A stretch of 64,000 nucleotides of DNA, taken from Algoriphagus sanaruensis (lineage in GTDB: Bacteria > Bacteroidota > Bacteroidia > Cytophagales > Cyclobacteriaceae). Below, one piece after another: positions 9,100 through 18,297 of this stretch. The stretch lies in contig NZ_CP012836.1 of NCBI RefSeq assembly GCF_001593605.1, forward strand, positions 3,476,501 to 3,540,500. The letters run 5' to 3'. Within the stretch, counting starts at the first letter, position 1; every line of letters begins with the position of its first letter. The translations under genes and the position numbers were made by a program. The notes under the pieces are model-generated. The model saw nothing but the letters and a program-made list of their open reading frames with translations. It had not been told where the DNA came from and did not search any database.

Positions 9100-12000
9100 T
9101 TAAAAGAGTGCGGAAACTTGCATTCGCCCAAAATGAACTACCCGATTTAATCCTTCAGAATTTCTTCCCTCATAAACCACATTGAGCTGAAGTCCTTCCC
9201 CGATTTTTTGAAGCCAGTTGATGGTCCAGGTAACATTGGTCCCCTTGGTCAAAGCCTGTAGCATTTCATAACCTACGGGGGAATTGGCTTCTCCATTGTA
9301 ATCGATTTGAATCCAACGCATTTGACCCGACAGAGTAGTTTTAATCGCTTTGGCGTAGCGAATTTCTGCACCTAACTGGTGGATTTTAGCTTGTTCATCC
9401 AAGGATTCGTTTTCTAGATTGGATTTGGAGGTAAAAGTGTAGGTGCCGGTCGTACGAAAAAAGGGCGAAGGTTGCCAAGCCAATTCAGGACCAAGGGCAC
9501 GTTGCCTGATGGTGTAATTTCTATTTTCTAAAAAGTCCGAATCCGAAATACGGGTTCCGGTATTCCCAATCACTCGCAAAGTGGTAAAAGGATTGAACTG
9601 ATACCGAGTGTTCAATTTCCAATCCCGAGATTGTTGATCCTCAAACCCACCAGAAAGCAATTGCTTATTCTGAGAATCAAATAAGGAAAGGTCAAATCCA
9701 TACGCGGTAGAAGCACGATTAAAAAAGAAACTCGTCCTCAAAACCTGACGCAGAGAGAGGATTTGATCACGGTCAATGTTTCCTAAAAATGGGTTGATCC
9801 GGGTTAGAAAATCTTCTGCCGTCACCTTCTTCTCTACGCTCAGACTGGAAGTATTGGAGAATTTTTGAAGGAATGATTTCAGCCCGCCTTGGTCTTTCCA
9901 ATTATCCGGAAATCGGCCCTGAATTCGATAATTCAGTAGGGAAGTATATGCTTGGATATAAGTATCCGTAGGGACAAATATTTTGATATACAACTTCTCC
10001 TCTGGATTGATCGCAAGGTAAAATTCATTAAGCTGCTGGATTCCATCGCCATTATCATCCCGCCACGTATGTGTTCCGTCGCCATTCGGAGCAGGCAAAA
10101 AGACAAACTCCCGCTGAAGTTCCCTCCCATTTCCAATAGCATACGAAATTTCATTTCTAACCAAGTTTGAAAATAAAAAACCGGAATAATCCACTTTACC
10201 CAAAAGCGTCAATTCCTCAGGCAAATCTCGAAGCAAATAGGCAAGCTTTCGATAAGTGAATGTGGACTGAAGCTGATGATTTTGCCAAGTCTTTCGAAAG
10301 GAGAAATTTGATGTCAAAGCATCTGTAAAAGGCTGCAACTCTCCCAGAACGGGGCTTTGATCTTTTCTCAAAGAAAGATCCCCTGAAAAAGAATAAGACA
10401 AGGAATCATTAGATCGCAGAAAAAATTGGTGCTCTCTGAAATTCATAGCGGTACTCAATACCGAATCAGTGGCGGTTGATTTCAAGGCATTACGATCGAC
10501 TGAATATTTGTAACCCGGGATCAAAGATTTAGTCTGAAAGCTGACTTGCCCACTATACCTTTTCCAGGAAGTAGTCAAGGTATCTTTCATGGCATCTAAG
10601 GAGAAAAAATCTTGCTGCAGCAGGAAACGTCCCAGTTCCAAATTCCAATTGGCAGTATGCTGACTCCCTGAAAGCACTTGATCCCTATTTCTTAAATAAA
10701 GGCGATAATTGAACCCATTTTTAGCATTTTTCGACACCCCTACCTGAGTCCAAAAAAATCGTTCGCTTGCCTCTTTTCGTAAATCTTCGTTGTTAATTCC
10801 CCAATCCCGATCAAATTCGATGTAACGAAACCGATCTATAAAGGAGAATTCTGCAGCGTTAAATTCGATCTCTGATTGCGCCTGAAATGTGTATCCCTCC
10901 ATCCAGGAAATCGGACGAGCATCAGACTTGAGTCCAGCTTTCCACGCAAGTCCAGAATTATCTTGATCATCTAAACTTGAGAATAAATTACGGTCCCGAG
11001 TGGACCAAGCCAATTCGGAGTACGCACTTTCATGAGCATTGATTTTGATCCTTGTGCCAGCAGTGAGCATTCGTTTGTAGTCTGGTGCAGGCAATTGCGT
11101 CAAAATCGAATAATCGCCCTGCTTTTGATCTCCGATAGGAGGAACGTATTCATAGACCGTCCCATTGGAAAGTTGATTGACCCGCCGGTAATCTCCAAGA
11201 CCATTGCCTACCCTCGAAAAGGCCAAGGCAAAATAAGCTGAATTGGGATCAGTGGAATACTTGTAATACGTGATTGGATTTCCTGAATTATCCCGCGCTT
11301 CTATCCTTTCGTACAAAATCCGAGTTGGATCATAGGCCACAGAATCAATTCGTGGCAATACCGCCAAATTGGTCTGATCTCCTACAGATGCCAATAAGAC
11401 TTGCTCTGCTTGGGTTAATTCACTGAGCAGGGGTCTGTTTCGGTTATCTTTTTCTTGATAAAAATTGAGATAAACATCTACTTTCCCATTCGTTTGCAAG
11501 TGGTTTACTCCCAAAATCGACCGGGAGTAATTTCGCTCGGCATATTCAAAATCCACTCGAACTCTCGAAAATTGAGTAATCAAAACCTTTGGCGTAAAGG
11601 TAATTTCAGCTTGATTGTAATCAATAACATAATCGGCATTGAAACCACGCTGAAGCTGCTTCCCATCCAAAAACACCCGCTCAGAATTTGCCATAATTAC
11701 GATAAATCGCTCTCCATTCGGTCCATTAATCCGATAGGGTCCCATCACCCCTTCCAAAACAGGAACCTGAATACTGGCAAATTTTCCCTTGGCCACAGAA
11801 GCAAAAGCTTGTGAACTCGCTTCCCATCCGCCTTTGAGTTTATACTTAGATGTAAACTGAAGCCCTTGAACATTTTTATAATATCTCAGAAACTCCGATT
11901 GTCGTTGTTGCAAGACCACATCACCCGCAGCTAAAGTGAAGTTTTCGTGAGAAAGCTCTATCAAGACATTATCAAAATCTTGGATCTGCTGGGTATTCCC

Positions 12001-12561
12001 TTCCGGCTGAAACGGAACATTCTGATCCGTGATACTTGCTCTGATCTGTAAATTATCACCGATATCCCCTTCTAATTGCAGATTGAGGGCAGAATTAACA
12101 AAGACATTTTGAGTGTTTCCGAAGGAAATTCCACGAGTGAGGCTACCGGTTTTGTATAGCGTGGAGCTAGGAAAAAGCTCTTCACGAAGGTCTAATTGAG
12201 GAGATTTAATTACCCGATTGTCTTTAAAAATAGCCGCCGAATCATAGTTCTGATCGAGAGTTCGCCGTGCCAAGGTTCGATCAAGCCTGACACCCAGCGT
12301 TTGAAAACAAACTAGTAGCGAATCCGGCAATTTATCTTGAGCAGGTAAAATCTGAAGCGTTCTATTGGCAGTGAAATAGGTGAAATTATAGTTGACGCCC
12401 TGGGAATCCTGAACTCGAATACTTTCTGGAATAGCAGTCAGGGAATCTAGCTCAGTAGGTTTTTGAAATAGCGAGGCATTTACCCAAATACACTTCTCCT
12501 GAGACCAAGAGACGGTGACTTGTAGAAAGACCAAAACTAAAACCCCAAAAATCCTCCGCAT
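9100..12561 (-). CDS. Giant outer-membrane barrel-like protein, uncharacterised
   Basis: A 1153-residue protein with a signal peptide ending 'VSWSQ'. The N-terminal 300 residues contain a distinctive region ('GSLTRGISFGNTQNVFVNS', 'ITDQNVPFQPEGNTQQIQD'). Hundreds of residues of alternating amphipathic strands separated by charged turns follow, ending in 'HFGRMQVSALF'. The terminal Phe and strand pattern suit a very large beta-barrel. There is no TonB-plug motif or carboxypeptidase-like domain, so it is not a SusC protein. A distant resemblance to large translocon barrels such as SprA is possible but not shown. It sits 45 nt downstream of the giant kinase gene, so the two may share a transcript. 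Confidence 0.7.
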   Translation of the reverse strand: MRRIFGVLVLVFLQVTVSWSQEKCIWVNASLFQKPTELDSLTAIPESIRVQDSQGVNYNFTYFTANRTLQILPAQDKLPDSLLVCFQTLGVRLDRTLARRTLDQNYDSAAIFKDNRVIKSPQLDLREELFPSSTLYKTGSLTRGISFGNTQNVFVNSALNLQLEGDIGDNLQIRASITDQNVPFQPEGNTQQIQDFDNVLIELSHENFTLAAGDVVLQQRQSEFLRYYKNVQGLQFTSKYKLKGGWEASSQAFASVAKGKFASIQVPVLEGVMGPYRINGPNGERFIVIMANSERVFLDGKQLQRGFNADYVIDYNQAEITFTPKVLITQFSRVRVDFEYAERNYSRSILGVNHLQTNGKVDVYLNFYQEKDNRNRPLLSELTQAEQVLLASVGDQTNLAVLPRIDSVAYDPTRILYERIEARDNSGNPITYYKYSTDPNSAYFALAFSRVGNGLGDYRRVNQLSNGTVYEYVPPIGDQKQGDYSILTQLPAPDYKRMLTAGTRIKINAHESAYSELAWSTRDRNLFSSLDDQDNSGLAWKAGLKSDARPISWMEGYTFQAQSEIEFNAAEFSFIDRFRYIEFDRDWGINNEDLRKEASERFFWTQVGVSKNAKNGFNYRLYLRNRDQVLSGSQHTANWNLELGRFLLQQDFFSLDAMKDTLTTSWKRYSGQVSFQTKSLIPGYKYSVDRNALKSTATDSVLSTAMNFREHQFFLRSNDSLSYSFSGDLSLRKDQSPVLGELQPFTDALTSNFSFRKTWQNHQLQSTFTYRKLAYLLRDLPEELTLLGKVDYSGFLFSNLVRNEISYAIGNGRELQREFVFLPAPNGDGTHTWRDDNGDGIQQLNEFYLAINPEEKLYIKIFVPTDTYIQAYTSLLNYRIQGRFPDNWKDQGGLKSFLQKFSNTSSLSVEKKVTAEDFLTRINPFLGNIDRDQILSLRQVLRTSFFFNRASTAYGFDLSLFDSQNKQLLSGGFEDQQSRDWKLNTRYQFNPFTTLRVIGNTGTRISDSDFLENRNYTIRQRALGPELAWQPSPFFRTTGTYTFTSKSNLENESLDEQAKIHQLGAEIRYAKAIKTTLSGQMRWIQIDYNGEANSPVGYEMLQALTKGTNVTWTINWLQKIGEGLQLNVVYEGRNSEGLNRVVHFGRMQVSALF

Positions 12562-12605
12562 TTTGCTTAGAAAGCTTTTTCTTTCAAGGTACTAAAAAGC
12601 CCAAA

Positions 12606-15600
12606 TTATTGAATCAGCGGAAAGGTCAGGTAAAAGGTAGTGCCCTTACCGACTTCTGTTTCAAACCAGATTTTACCACCAGCTGTCTCTACGCCACTTT
12701 TTGCGATAGCCAATCCAAGGCCCGATCCTTGACTTTTTGTACTGAAGTTGGGGACAAAAATCTTATCTTTTAATTCTTGTGGAATCCCCCTTCCATTATC
12801 ACTGATCTCCAAAAAAACGGCTTGTTCAGTCATCCAAAGCCAGATTTTAATTTGAGGAACTTTGTCCGGTGAGACCGCTTGAATCCCATTGATAATCAAA
12901 TTGGAAATGACACGCCCAAACAATTTATCATCTCCCATGATCGGAATCTGCTCCGTATACGAATCGTCCCTGAACTCCAGTTGGATTCTCCGGTCATTAT
13001 TAAAAAGCTCTAATACCTTAACCAAAACAGCCTTAAAATTCATGGGCTCATTTTTAGGCAAAGGCATTTTAGCGAATGTGGAGAAGGAAGAAGCAATTCC
13101 ACTTAATGCATCTACCTGATGGATTAAGGTTTCCAAGGATTTCCGAAGCCGCTCTTGATCGGTCAGTTTACCTTCTTGATCGAGTCTAAGCAAATGCTGA
13201 AGCGTTAGCTTCATGGGAGTTAGCGGGTTTTTGATTTCATGCGCCACTTGTTTGGCCATTTCTCGCCAAGCTGATTCTTTCTCTGTGGAAGCGAGTACTT
13301 TTTTACTGGCTTCCAACTTGAAGAGCATGTTGTTGTATTCATTGACCAATAAGCCGATTTCATCTTTGGACGACCAATACATCGGTTCGTTGTTTTCCAA
13401 GTTGGTGGTCTTCAACTTTTGAGTCAACAATCGAAATGGAAGCGTTAAGTTCTTAGAGACTATCGAAGACACAATCAAAAAGAGGATAAAGATGATGACA
13501 AAAGCATTGAAAATATTGCTTAAGACATCAGCAATCAAAGAGTCTAATTCGGCTTCAGATTCAAAAAAAGGAACTGCCAAGATCCCCGACAGCGAATTGT
13601 CCACTTGCGAAGGAATCGCCAAATAGACCGATTTGTATCTTAATTTCCCTACCTGCTCATCCAACAATAACTGAATTTGCCCTTCTTCCTCAATTCCTGC
13701 CAAAGCCCGTGGATTGATATAGGGAGACAGAATCTTCTTCTCAAAAATATTGGATCGGTTAGTCGATTCCAGTATCCCAGAAGGAGAATAAAGGTGGATA
13801 TCACTAGCGACTGTATTTGCCAACTCATTGATTTCTTCATTCAACACATCTCGATCCAGATTTTCAGGGTTTTGGTTATTGAAAAATGTTGACAAATTAC
13901 CCTTGATCAAGTTGGCTTTTTGGATGTATTGCCGATGCAAATCATCTTGGTAACTGCCCGACAGCAAGCCTATGGTAATAATCGAAATAATGATGATGGG
14001 AAAGAAAAAGGCGAAATTCAGATAAAGCTGAAGCTTTGTGGAATAGTTAAACTCAAAATTCCGATAGCCTTTAACCAGAGTATTCAGTAATACCGCCAAA
14101 AAAGTCAAGAAAACGAAGGCGACGAAAAAGAGCGAAATGTTCGCAAAGAACTGAGAGAAACTTGAGTTAGCTGAAGAGATCACAAAAATCTCATCTCCAT
14201 TTTTGATTCCTAAATGATGGTATCCATCAAATCCCAGTCCTGTGGTATATAAGGCATCTTTTTGAAGCGACTCAAGAAAACGCCCTTGGACGTAATTAAA
14301 TGAACCCGAGGAGCGGATGAGAATATTATCCCGAAACACGCCGTAATCAAAAGAACTCGGCTCGAGTTTATCCGCATATTTTTTATTCAAAAGCAACCTT
14401 GGGTACACACTGCCCGGCTGAACTCGAAGCTGTCTCAATTCAAAAACTAGAGTCCCCAATAAGTCATTGTCTTTGACTAATGGAATAAATCCGACAAACT
14501 TATTGTTGACAGATGACTCTCGGCTTCGAATAAAGTACAGGTCTCTGACCCCCGTTGCAAAATCACTTTTGACAAATTCCCTTCTTAAAGTTTCGAGTGT
14601 CAAATCACCCTGCGGCCCTAAAAGTTGATTTCCATTGGATGAAAACGCCCATACACTTACCTCAAATTGATCAAAGTAATTGTCAAGGTAAATTTTCCGA
14701 ATCTTGGTTTCAATCGGTTCTTTGGATAGTAAGGGATCAGCAAGACGATTTTGGATAAATAAATCCGATTTGATTCGGGCGAAAATATCTCCGAGGAAAA
14801 ATTCCGTCATGACATCATTTTCGATCAGGTTTTGATTAGCGAAGCTAATTTTTGACTGAATCAATCGGTCTCGATCTGCTTGGTGCGTACTTATCCCACT
14901 GACTGCGGCGGTAATTAATCCCCCAAAGAAGAAGGTTAAAAAGGTATTTAATCCCAGTCTGAAAACATTGAAATAGAGCTTAAACTGAATAATTATCCAA
15001 AGGAAAAATATATGGATGCCCCAAACGACCATCCACCATAATCCCAAGAATGCCAAAGGAACTGCCAGTACTATTCCAATTCCCAATAAAATTTGTTGAA
15101 GTAATTTCTGATTGATCCCCAGTCGATCCAAAACACTGAATACAGTCAAGGATCCCAAAACATAAATCCCAGACCAAACAAACAAAATCAATAGACTCAA
15201 GCCTTTAAATACATCGAAAGAGGGAATCGATCGAATATCCAAGACCCATTGAGAATTGAAAATTAAATCTCTTGGCAGAAAAAATACCAGTCCAAAAAAC
15301 AAGCTGCTGATTCCAAATGCACCTCCTATCAGAATAAAATTCTTTGAATGGTTAATCCATAGGCTCAGCTTTTTGATGACTGAATCTGTGGTTAATTGAA
15401 AAATAACCAATCCTAAAATCACACCAAGTCCAAGCGTATTCAACAATAGATCCCCAAGGCTCGGGTTGATCAAAGAGGACGCATAATGCACTGGATTAAA
15501 TAAGGGAAATTCAAAAAAGTCACGAGGAAACCCACTCCAAATCATGCCTGTTCGGATAGCCAAGATAATGAGTAGCCCATACCCGATAGTTTGCCATGGA

Positions 15601-16310
15601 TATCCTTTTTTCCATTTCTTTTTTAAAAAATCAAAACTCAACAGGAAATACAATAAGAATACCGAACCAATAAAAACGAGTAATGGAGTATTATATACTT
15701 TACCGACAGGCTCATATCCTAGCAGGAAATTGATACCAAACATGGCAATTCCTGATTCAGATTTAACCACAAAACGCCCTTCCTCTGGATTGCTAAATAC
15801 CTGAAAGCGATCATTTCCAAAATACTCCGGATTAGGACCTGATTGAATAAAATCATTTTCAATAGTCCCGGGAAGAATCAGTCGAGTGGCATGAACCAAA
15901 AAATACTCCTTGTTATTTCTTTTAGTCTTTCTGGTTTTTAAAAGAAAGGTACCATAAGGATCCTCCAAAACCTGATAGGTAAGATTCAATTGAATTTTGG
16001 AAACATCAAGTGTAAGTGTAAAATCAGACCAAAAAATCAATTCTCCACTAGAATCAAGTACAAAAAAAGGATGACGATGTTTTTGAAGACTTAATATTCG
16101 ATTTGAAAGTGAATCTTCGGGTCTGACATCCATCAAAACTTGAATAAAGTCCTCATCGAATTCCTGATCTACTTTTTGAATTCTGGCTTGTAACGCCTGA
16201 TAAAAGCTTTCCTCCTCACTTTTTGAAAAAACAAAAAAATTCAAGATCAAGATGATCAGAAGAACAAATACACTGGACCAAACGGCCAGACTGCGAAGAG
16301 GTAGACTCAT
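12606..16310 (-). CDS. Very large NtrY-like membrane sensor histidine kinase
   Basis: A sensor kinase of 1234 residues from the ATG at 16310. A longer reading would need a TTG inside the upstream terminator and is rejected. The architecture is: an N-terminal membrane segment and periplasmic region, a block of about seven to nine membrane segments, a second large extracytoplasmic region, another membrane pair, a second sensory loop and a final membrane helix. HAMP-like sequence, HisKA with His1024 (VAHEIKNPLTPMKLTLQHL) and HATPase (N box about 1137, DNGRGI about 1171, GSGLGLAI about 1195) follow. The H-box form is that of NtrY/nitrogen-type kinases. No response regulator is adjacent. The signal sensed is unknown. 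Confidence 0.85.
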   Translation of the reverse strand: MSLPLRSLAVWSSVFVLLIILILNFFVFSKSEEESFYQALQARIQKVDQEFDEDFIQVLMDVRPEDSLSNRILSLQKHRHPFFVLDSSGELIFWSDFTLTLDVSKIQLNLTYQVLEDPYGTFLLKTRKTKRNNKEYFLVHATRLILPGTIENDFIQSGPNPEYFGNDRFQVFSNPEEGRFVVKSESGIAMFGINFLLGYEPVGKVYNTPLLVFIGSVFLLYFLLSFDFLKKKWKKGYPWQTIGYGLLIILAIRTGMIWSGFPRDFFEFPLFNPVHYASSLINPSLGDLLLNTLGLGVILGLVIFQLTTDSVIKKLSLWINHSKNFILIGGAFGISSLFFGLVFFLPRDLIFNSQWVLDIRSIPSFDVFKGLSLLILFVWSGIYVLGSLTVFSVLDRLGINQKLLQQILLGIGIVLAVPLAFLGLWWMVVWGIHIFFLWIIIQFKLYFNVFRLGLNTFLTFFFGGLITAAVSGISTHQADRDRLIQSKISFANQNLIENDVMTEFFLGDIFARIKSDLFIQNRLADPLLSKEPIETKIRKIYLDNYFDQFEVSVWAFSSNGNQLLGPQGDLTLETLRREFVKSDFATGVRDLYFIRSRESSVNNKFVGFIPLVKDNDLLGTLVFELRQLRVQPGSVYPRLLLNKKYADKLEPSSFDYGVFRDNILIRSSGSFNYVQGRFLESLQKDALYTTGLGFDGYHHLGIKNGDEIFVISSANSSFSQFFANISLFFVAFVFLTFLAVLLNTLVKGYRNFEFNYSTKLQLYLNFAFFFPIIIISIITIGLLSGSYQDDLHRQYIQKANLIKGNLSTFFNNQNPENLDRDVLNEEINELANTVASDIHLYSPSGILESTNRSNIFEKKILSPYINPRALAGIEEEGQIQLLLDEQVGKLRYKSVYLAIPSQVDNSLSGILAVPFFESEAELDSLIADVLSNIFNAFVIIFILFLIVSSIVSKNLTLPFRLLTQKLKTTNLENNEPMYWSSKDEIGLLVNEYNNMLFKLEASKKVLASTEKESAWREMAKQVAHEIKNPLTPMKLTLQHLLRLDQEGKLTDQERLRKSLETLIHQVDALSGIASSFSTFAKMPLPKNEPMNFKAVLVKVLELFNNDRRIQLEFRDDSYTEQIPIMGDDKLFGRVISNLIINGIQAVSPDKVPQIKIWLWMTEQAVFLEISDNGRGIPQELKDKIFVPNFSTKSQGSGLGLAIAKSGVETAGGKIWFETEVGKGTTFYLTFPLIQ

Positions 16311-16321
16311 TGGACTAAAAT

Positions 16322-16351
16322 AAAAAAGCAAAGCTTGGTTTCAAACTTTGC
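16322..16351 (-). terminator. Terminator of the respiratory gene block
   Basis: On the minus strand a 10-bp stem pairs GCAAAGTTTG (16342-16351) with CAAGCTTTGC (16328-16337), with one G-T pair and a 4-nt loop, followed by TTTTTT (16322-16327). It lies 10 nt past the stop of the small membrane protein gene and before the giant kinase ATG. It separates the oxidase block from the kinase and fixes the kinase start. Confidence 0.8.
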
Positions 16352-16360
16352 CTTTGCAAC

Positions 16361-16627
16361 TTATCTAAAAGCCACTTTTCCTTTTTTCTTTTTGGCTGCT
16401 CGATACCAAAGTATTCCAATTACAGCAGCTAATAAATACGGCATGACAAAGAGGTACAATATTCCGCTGTTTAGTCCTGCCCCAATTGAAGTATCACCAT
16501 TGCTTACATTATTTTCAACAGAGGCTCGGCACATCGCACATTGTGCATAACTCATAGAATTTGAAGCAAATACTACAACCAACAAGAATAGAGCAAATAC
16601 TTTTTTCATAACCCGTGTTTTATTCAT
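16361..16627 (-). CDS. Small exported membrane protein of the oxidase cluster
   Basis: An 88-residue protein (82 if the second ATG at 16609 is used, which gives a cleaner signal peptide MKKVFALFLLVVVF). After the signal ending 'SYAQ' comes a short segment 'CAMCRASVENN' with a CxxC pair, then one membrane helix (about residues 55-75) and a basic tail. Small proteins with this QCAMCRA segment accompany cox genes in many Bacteroidota. The CxxC might bind metal or be redox active, which is inference. It is the last gene of the block before the terminator. Confidence 0.7.
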   Translation of the reverse strand: MNKTRVMKKVFALFLLVVVFASNSMSYAQCAMCRASVENNVSNGDTSIGAGLNSGILYLFVMPYLLAAVIGILWYRAAKKKKGKVAFR

Positions 16628-16663
16628 TCAAAATCCAAAAAAATCACCTGCTTAAAATTGGAA

Positions 16664-17221
16664 TTAATGCGTATAGTAGGGTGCAATCATCAAATACACA
16701 ATTACGCCTGTTACAGAAACATAAAGCCAAATTGGGTAGGCAATTTTTACTAGCTTTTTGTGCTTAGCTCTCTGATCCGTCACTCCATAATAGTACGCGA
16801 ATAGAATCGGGAAGAGTGCGATTGCAGCAAACAGAATATGGGTAATCAGTAGAAAGAAATAAACTGTTCGAATGGCGCCCTCTCCTCCAAAACTAGTGCT
16901 AGGTGCAGACGCATGATAAATGACATAAGAAACCAAGAAAATTGCTCCTAAAACAAATGCAATAGTCATGGTCGCTTTATGATAGGTGATATTCCCTCTT
17001 TTAATAAATACCAAAGCTAAAATCAACGCTACGGAAGCCGCGGAATTAATTACAGCATTTAGATGAGGTAAGAAGAATACCCAATCTCCTAAAGAATCCA
17101 GCTTAGCAGGCATAAATAACAAAACTGCTACCGCCAAGGGAATTGCAATAGAAATCCCCATAATCAAATTACGGAATTTGGCTTCCGTCTTTTTGAAATT
17201 GATATTAGTTGTTTCTTCCAT
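16664..17221 (-). CDS. DUF420 membrane protein (CtaM/YozB-like)
   Basis: A 185-residue integral membrane protein with about five hydrophobic helices. His residues sit near helix ends ('FFLPHLNAVINS', 'YHKATMTIA', 'THILFAAIALF'), the pattern of DUF420 proteins. In Bacillus the DUF420 protein YozB (CtaM) is needed for cytochrome caa3 oxidase maturation, so an assembly role for the neighbouring oxidase is a reasonable inference. Its start overlaps the SCO gene end by 17 nt, indicating translational coupling. Confidence 0.85.
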   Translation of the reverse strand: MEETTNINFKKTEAKFRNLIMGISIAIPLAVAVLLFMPAKLDSLGDWVFFLPHLNAVINSAASVALILALVFIKRGNITYHKATMTIAFVLGAIFLVSYVIYHASAPSTSFGGEGAIRTVYFFLLITHILFAAIALFPILFAYYYGVTDQRAKHKKLVKIAYPIWLYVSVTGVIVYLMIAPYYTH

Positions 17222-17876
17222 GAAGCAATACTTTCGTTTCTAACATTAACAAATCTACATCCTCTCTGTTTGTTCCGCTGTAATATCCCCTGATTCTCCC
17301 CAGGTCATCTACAAGAACAAATTTATCACTGTGGACAAAATCATCAGGAACACCATTCCCATTGATAGTTGGAATAATGAAACCACATTTTGCTAATTGG
17401 TAAGTTTGATCTACTGGTCCACTTAGAAAATTCCATTTGCCAGATTTAGCCTGATGTTTATTGGCGTATTCTTTCAAGACTTCAGGAGAGTCATATTCTG
17501 GGTCAATGCTAATTGACATAATTTGAACCTGAGGCTCGTCTCTAAACATGTCCTGAACACGTTCCATTTCTGAAGACATTACAGGACAAATGCTCGGACA
17601 AGATGTAAAAAAGAAATCAACGATGGTAATTTTACCTTGCATATCAGCTCTTCCCATCGAAACCCCGTCTTGATTTATAAACGTAAAGTCAGGAATATAA
17701 TGCTGTGTGGTATCTCCAATTGGACATTCTAAGAAAGGATTATCAACCCCTTTTTCAAAGAAAATAGGCAGGTCATACTCATTGGTACCAAAACCTCTTA
17801 GAAATGTAAAGATCAAAACAGGGATTAGTAGAATACACACTAAAACCAAGCCTTGAAGAATTCTTAAACCTCTCAT
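17205..17876 (-). CDS. SCO1/SenC-family copper chaperone
   Basis: A membrane-anchored thioredoxin-fold protein of 223 residues from the ATG at 17876 (a longer frame starts at a TTG). One N-terminal helix is followed by the CuA-loading motif CPSICPV (CxxxC) and the distal ligand His in 'DFVHSDKF'. SCO proteins insert copper into the CuA site of cytochrome oxidase subunit II, which matches the coxB-like gene in the same block. It is separated from the subunit IV gene by a hairpin (17890-17922). Confidence 0.93.
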   Translation of the reverse strand: MRGLRILQGLVLVCILLIPVLIFTFLRGFGTNEYDLPIFFEKGVDNPFLECPIGDTTQHYIPDFTFINQDGVSMGRADMQGKITIVDFFFTSCPSICPVMSSEMERVQDMFRDEPQVQIMSISIDPEYDSPEVLKEYANKHQAKSGKWNFLSGPVDQTYQLAKCGFIIPTINGNGVPDDFVHSDKFVLVDDLGRIRGYYSGTNREDVDLLMLETKVLLHGRNN

Positions 17877-17889
17877 ACGATTGATTAAC

Positions 17890-17922
17890 AAAAAAGAAGG
17901 TTGAAGTGATTCACTCCAACCT
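17890..17922 (-). terminator. Hairpin between oxidase subunit IV and SCO genes
   Basis: AGGTTG (17898-17903) pairs with CAACCT (17917-17922). Beyond one mismatch the inner AGTGA/TCACT arms (17905-17909, 17911-17915) pair too. On the minus strand TTCTTTTTTG follows. This is a credible intrinsic terminator or attenuator inside the block, reducing read-through into the assembly genes. It may act in both directions because a T-run is present on the other side as well. Confidence 0.7.
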
Positions 17923-17948
17923 AACTTTTTTTCCTGAATAGTTATGGA

Positions 17949-18278
17949 TTACCAGCGCATCAAAAAGATATCGGAACCTTCCTTAATCAATGCGATTACT
18001 AACCAAACTAAGAAAATCAAAGGAACAATGATGGAATAAAACAAAGGCTTCACTTCATCACCTAGGTGCATAAATTCCATCATGATGTATTTCGCTTTCC
18101 AAATAGTCAGGATAATGAACAATGCGTAAAGCAAAATCCCACGATCCATGGTAAAAGCCATAATAAATTCAGCAACTGTAATTGCCAATAGAATTCCTGC
18201 GGTCTTCCAAATTTTCTTGATTTTCTCTTCGTTTCTAGGCTCTACCTGAAGCGTTGATTTATTCTCTTGAATTTCCAT
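17949..18278 (-). CDS. Cytochrome c oxidase subunit IV (CtaF-like)
   Basis: A 109-residue protein with three membrane helices preceded by a charged N-terminus, the layout of prokaryotic oxidase subunit IV ('ILLAITVAEFIMAF', 'IILTIWKAKYIMMEFMHLGDEV', 'LIFLVWLVIALI'). It is an accessory, non-catalytic subunit of the heme-copper oxidase encoded just upstream. The 19-nt gap to the subunit III gene supports co-transcription. Confidence 0.88.
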   Translation of the reverse strand: MEIQENKSTLQVEPRNEEKIKKIWKTAGILLAITVAEFIMAFTMDRGILLYALFIILTIWKAKYIMMEFMHLGDEVKPLFYSIIVPLIFLVWLVIALIKEGSDIFLMRW

Positions 18279-18297
18279 TTCTATAAATTTTTAAGCC

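Noticed and set aside
16311..16331. TTG-initiated extension of the giant kinase
   Set aside because: It would place the start inside the terminator of the respiratory block. The ATG at 16310 begins directly before the signal-anchor helix.
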